15,462 bases of DNA from JBEKHI01 sp050012355 (GTDB lineage: Bacteria; Actinomycetota; Actinomycetes; Streptosporangiales; Streptosporangiaceae). The translations under genes and the position numbers were made by a program. Position 1 is the first letter of the stretch, and the number at the start of each line of letters is the position of its first letter. The stretch spans positions 1-15,462 of the forward strand of contig JBEKHI010000180.1 in the NCBI GenBank assembly GCA_050012355.1, in the 5' to 3' direction. The notes under the pieces were generated by a model. That model made no database searches and was not told the DNA's origin. It saw only the letters and a list, made by a program, of their open reading frames with translations. Positions 13,100-15,462 of the stretch are shown here, piece after piece.

Positions 13100-14518
13100 T
13101 CAGCGACGCGCGGGGGCCTCCCGCGGAAGAGCGCTCACCAGCAGCAGCGCCACCAGGACGAAGGCAACACTGGCCAGCATCGCGAGCTGAGCTCCGTGGG
13201 TGTAGGCCCGCGCCAAGCCGTCCGGGCCGGGGTGGACGCTGGCCGAGCCGAACAGCACGGTACCGATCACCGCGATACCGATCGCGCTGCCGATCCGCTG
13301 GGTGGTGGTGAGCGTCCCGCCAGCGGTGCCGGCCTCCTGCCGCGGCACGTGCGCCAGGACGAAATCCTGATTGGGCGCGATCACCATGCCGCTGCCGAGA
13401 CCCGCCACCAGCAGCGGACCCGCCAGTTCCCACCCGCCTGGATTCAGCGCGGTGAGATGGATCACGGCGGCGACTCCCGCCAGGCCGACGCCGACCAGCA
13501 GGCATCCGATGATCAGCACCTTGCGGCCCAGTCGCGCCGACAGCTTGGCGCTGCTCGCCGCCCCCACCAGGCTGCCGAGCGCGAACGGCGTCACGACTAG
13601 CCCGCTCGCCAGCGCGCCGCGGCCGAGCCCGATCTGCCACAGCATCGACAGCGTGAAGAACACACTGGTGAATCCCGCGAAGAAAACGATCGCGAACACA
13701 GCCCCCGCGGAGAAGGACGATCGTGCGAACAGCGCCGGTTTGAGCAGCGCGTCACCGCCGCGCCGGTCGGTGCGCACCTCCCATACCGCGAGCAGGACAA
13801 GCACCGGCACCGAAGCACCGACAGATACATAGGTCCAGGCGGGCCACCCGTTCGGTTGCCCCTCGATCAGCGGTATCAGCAGCAGCAACAGCCCGGCGGT
13901 AAGCAGTCCGAGACCGGCCGGATCGATCCCCCGCCGGGCACGCGCCACCGGCCGGGGCAGCAGCCAGGCGGCGAGCGGCAACTCGACCACGCCGATCAGC
14001 AGGTTGACCAGGAACACCCATCGCCACCCGTCGGCCGTACCCGCGGCCTGAATGATCAGGCCGCCGAGCACCGGCCCGAGCGCCGTGGACACGCCGATCA
14101 CCGCGCCCAGCGTCGCGAACGCCTTCGACCGCTGCCGACCGGTGAACGAGAGCTGAATCGTGGCGGATATCGCCGGGTAGAACACCCCGGCCCCGACGCC
14201 TTGCACCACCCGCGCGGCAATGATCTCGCTGGCAGTGCGCGACAGCCCGCAGGCCACGCTGGCCAGCGTGAACAGCGCGAGCCCAGCGATGAACTGCCAC
14301 TTGTGGCCGATTCGGTCGCCGACGCGGCCAGCGGGAATCAGCACCAGGCCGTAGGCAAGGGCGTAGCCCGACACGATCCACTCCAGGCCGGCCGGCGAGG
14401 CGTGCAGGCCGGTGCGGATCGACGGCAGCGCCACGGTCACGATCGTGGTGTCCAACAAGGCCATGAAGGCTCCGACGAGCACAACGGAGACGGCTCGCCA
14501 GCCGGTATTTGTAACCAT
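13100..14518 (-). CDS. MFS transporter, DHA2/EmrB-QacA type (module B)
   Basis: Membrane drug:proton antiporter of 472 residues with the DHA2 14-helix layout. Motif D1 in helix 1 is L22-D-T-T-I-V-T-V-A-L-P32, motif A is G67-D-R-I-G-H-K73 (His replaces the usual Arg), and motif C reads A-L-G-P-V-L-G-G-L-I-I, followed by G-W-R-W-V-F-L-V-N. The ATG at 14518 is only 6 nt from the predicted -10, so the mRNA is probably leaderless, and no RBS is present. It is divergent from the tetR at 14597, the standard arrangement for a TetR-controlled exporter. It resembles the module A exporter in fold and motifs but is clearly diverged, so it is not a recent duplicate. Substrate unknown. Confidence 0.93.
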   Translation of the reverse strand: MVTNTGWRAVSVVLVGAFMALLDTTIVTVALPSIRTGLHASPAGLEWIVSGYALAYGLVLIPAGRVGDRIGHKWQFIAGLALFTLASVACGLSRTASEIIAARVVQGVGAGVFYPAISATIQLSFTGRQRSKAFATLGAVIGVSTALGPVLGGLIIQAAGTADGWRWVFLVNLLIGVVELPLAAWLLPRPVARARRGIDPAGLGLLTAGLLLLLIPLIEGQPNGWPAWTYVSVGASVPVLVLLAVWEVRTDRRGGDALLKPALFARSSFSAGAVFAIVFFAGFTSVFFTLSMLWQIGLGRGALASGLVVTPFALGSLVGAASSAKLSARLGRKVLIIGCLLVGVGLAGVAAVIHLTALNPGGWELAGPLLVAGLGSGMVIAPNQDFVLAHVPRQEAGTAGGTLTTTQRIGSAIGIAVIGTVLFGSASVHPGPDGLARAYTHGAQLAMLASVAFVLVALLLVSALPREAPARR

Positions 14519-14524
14519 AACTCA

Positions 14525-14553
14525 AATCTAGGTCGGACATAAATTTATGTCAA
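14525..14553 (-). promoter_or_regulatory. Promoter of module B MFS gene, leaderless
   Basis: On the - strand a perfect TTGACA (14548-14553), a 17-bp spacer and TAGATT (14525-14530). The -10 ends 6 nt before ATG 14518, so transcription should start at or next to the start codon. The perfect palindrome at 14536-14551 covers most of the spacer and part of the -35. Confidence 0.75.
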
Positions 14554-14559
14554 ACATAA
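14536..14559. promoter_or_regulatory. Operator of module B MFS promoter
   Basis: GACATAAATTTATGTC (14536-14551) is a perfect 16-bp palindrome. TTATGTCAAACATAA (14545-14559) is a second, overlapping inverted repeat with the same ACATAA half-site. Together they give three half-sites across the -35 and spacer of the MFS promoter. The TetR at 14597 is the likely binder. Confidence 0.78.
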
Positions 14560-14562
14560 CTT

Positions 14563-14590
14563 TTGGTCCGGCATAATTTTGTGCTAACGT
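14563..14590 (+). promoter_or_regulatory. Promoter and operator of module B tetR, leaderless
   Basis: TTGGTC (14563-14568), a 16-bp spacer, and TAACGT (14585-14590), ending 6 nt before GTG 14597. The spacer holds GCATAATTTTGTGC (14571-14584), an imperfect palindrome. With its GGTC flank it repeats the layout of the first operator (GGTC then CATAA then TTT then GTG/TGT). This suggests a weaker autoregulatory site. The -35 is weak. Confidence 0.5.
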
Positions 14591-14596
14591 GACAGG

Positions 14597-15226
14597 GTGA
14601 GCACAGGACTGCGGGAGCGCCGGAAGCAGGAGGCCCGGCAGGTCATCTCCGGGGTCGCGATGACGATGTTCGAGGCACAGGGCTTCGACGCGGTGACGAT
14701 CTCCCAGGTCGCGGACGCGGCCGGGGTGTCGAAGATGACCGTGACGAACTACTTCCCGCGCAAGGAGGACCTGGTCTTTGACCGGGCCGAGGTGATCATC
14801 GCCAGCCTGGCCGATGCCGTCGCCGCGCGCGCGTCCGGCGAGAGCCTGCTCACGGCGATCCGTCGGGACTACGCCGAGCGGATCTCCGTGGGCGACGTCA
14901 CGCTCGGCGTGCCCACCGAGACGTTCGCCCGGATGGTCCGCGGCAGCCACGTGCTCACCAGCCGGGGCCGGGAGATCGAGCAACTGCGCGAACAGGCCCT
15001 TGGCGACGCCATCGCCGCCGAGACCGGCGTTGACGACGTGAAGCAGCGCATCGTGGCCGCCCAGCTCGCGTCGGTCCACCGGGTGCTATTCGATGATGGC
15101 ACTAGGCGCGTCCTGGCCGGCCAGCCGCACGAGGAGATCTGCCAGGTGCTCGCGGCGGCCGCCGACCAGGCCTTTGACCTGCTCGAACCGTCCCTGGGCG
15201 GCTACGGCATCAAGGCCGAGGGTTAG
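14597..15226 (+). CDS. TetR-family transcriptional regulator (module B)
   Basis: Repressor of 209 residues. The N-terminal DNA-binding region (about 10-58) includes V33-T-I-S-Q-V-A-D-A-A-G-V-S-K-M-T-V-T-N-Y-F-P54, the TetR recognition helix block. The rest is helical and serves ligand binding and dimerisation. GTG 14597 is the start. It has only a poor Shine-Dalgarno (ACAGG directly before it) but a -10 exactly 6 nt upstream, which fits a leaderless transcript. It is divergent from the MFS gene across 78 bp with two operator copies, so it should repress both the exporter and itself. It shares the HTH plan with the module A TetR but its operator sequence is different. Ligand unknown. Confidence 0.93.
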   Translation: MSTGLRERRKQEARQVISGVAMTMFEAQGFDAVTISQVADAAGVSKMTVTNYFPRKEDLVFDRAEVIIASLADAVAARASGESLLTAIRRDYAERISVGDVTLGVPTETFARMVRGSHVLTSRGREIEQLREQALGDAIAAETGVDDVKQRIVAAQLASVHRVLFDDGTRRVLAGQPHEEICQVLAAAADQAFDLLEPSLGGYGIKAEG

Positions 15227-15232
15227 CCGCCG

Positions 15233-15265
15233 AAAACCGGCATGTCGTCGCGGTCGGCCGGTTTT
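15233..15265 (+). terminator. Terminator hairpin after module B tetR
   Basis: AAAACCGGC (15233-15241) pairs exactly with GCCGGTTTT (15257-15265) across a 15-nt loop, starting 7 nt after the tetR stop. The arm ends in four T on the + strand and, read the other way, four T on the - strand, so it may work in both directions. Confidence 0.65.
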
Positions 15266-15462
15266 GTGCGGTATCACCCGGTTGCATCGACCATCGCCGC
15301 TGCCCATGCATTCGAATAATTATGGCTGGTGCGGCACTACCCAGAAAAGCCTGCCTCGTCCGGGGGGCGGTCGCGGTGGCGTGAAAGTCGGGTGGCTGCG
15401 GGCCGTTGGTGGCTGGGGCCGACTGCCGCGCCCGGCGGCCCTAGGTCGGGTGCTGCTGGTGG
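15266..15462. other. Non-coding tail of the window
   Basis: About 200 bp with no reading frame that looks coding. A short A/T-rich island (TTCGAATAATTATGG, 15311-15325) contains AATAAT, a fair -10, but no matching -35 is seen. The last 100 bp are very G-rich on the + strand. Confidence 0.4.

Overview
The window comes from a high-GC Gram-positive bacterium, almost certainly a filamentous or soil actinomycete. The signs are strong G/C preference at third codon positions, GTG starts, leaderless-looking promoters, FtsX-type exporters with large extracytoplasmic domains, and a CHAT/TPR protein. Nothing in the sequence fixes genus or species.

Positions 1-7088 (+ strand) hold an ABC export operon. 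It has two large FtsX/MacB-like permeases (the first cut by the window start) followed by two ATPases. All junctions overlap or nearly touch: GTGA at 2897-2900, a 5-nt gap or GTGA overlap at 5518-5521, and ATGA at 6414-6417. The first ATPase carries an extra C-terminal tail that looks like an AbrB-type beta-hairpin domain. The proteins probably form one or two efflux or lipoprotein/peptide-export complexes; the substrate is unknown.

Positions 7235-9610 (- strand) encode one 791-residue protein. It has an N-terminal caspase-like CHAT protease domain with a visible His/Cys dyad, followed by 11 consecutive 34-residue TPRs that show as a 102-bp tandem periodicity in the DNA. It converges on the ABC operon and has no obvious partner gene. 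Upstream lies a gene-free stretch of about 600 bp with several inverted repeats, including a perfect 18-bp stem with a 5-nt loop.

Positions 10205-10690 (+ strand) encode a Prx5-type peroxiredoxin whose three cysteines match the spacing of the animal atypical 2-Cys enzyme.

Positions 10711-15226 hold two drug-efflux modules, each a DHA2-type MFS transporter with a TetR regulator. Module A (MFS then tetR, both on the - strand, ATGA overlap) has two tandem TTAGT-type palindromes just upstream of the transporter. Module B (MFS on the - strand, tetR divergent on the + strand) has a 78-bp shared regulatory region. There each gene has a plausible -35/-10 whose -10 ends 6 nt before the start codon (leaderless), and each promoter overlaps its own ACATAA-type operator. 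A further pair of TGCA-centred palindromes lies between the modules. The likely logic is TetR repression of exporters relieved by a toxic ligand. A terminator hairpin follows the last tetR and the final ~200 bp show no gene.
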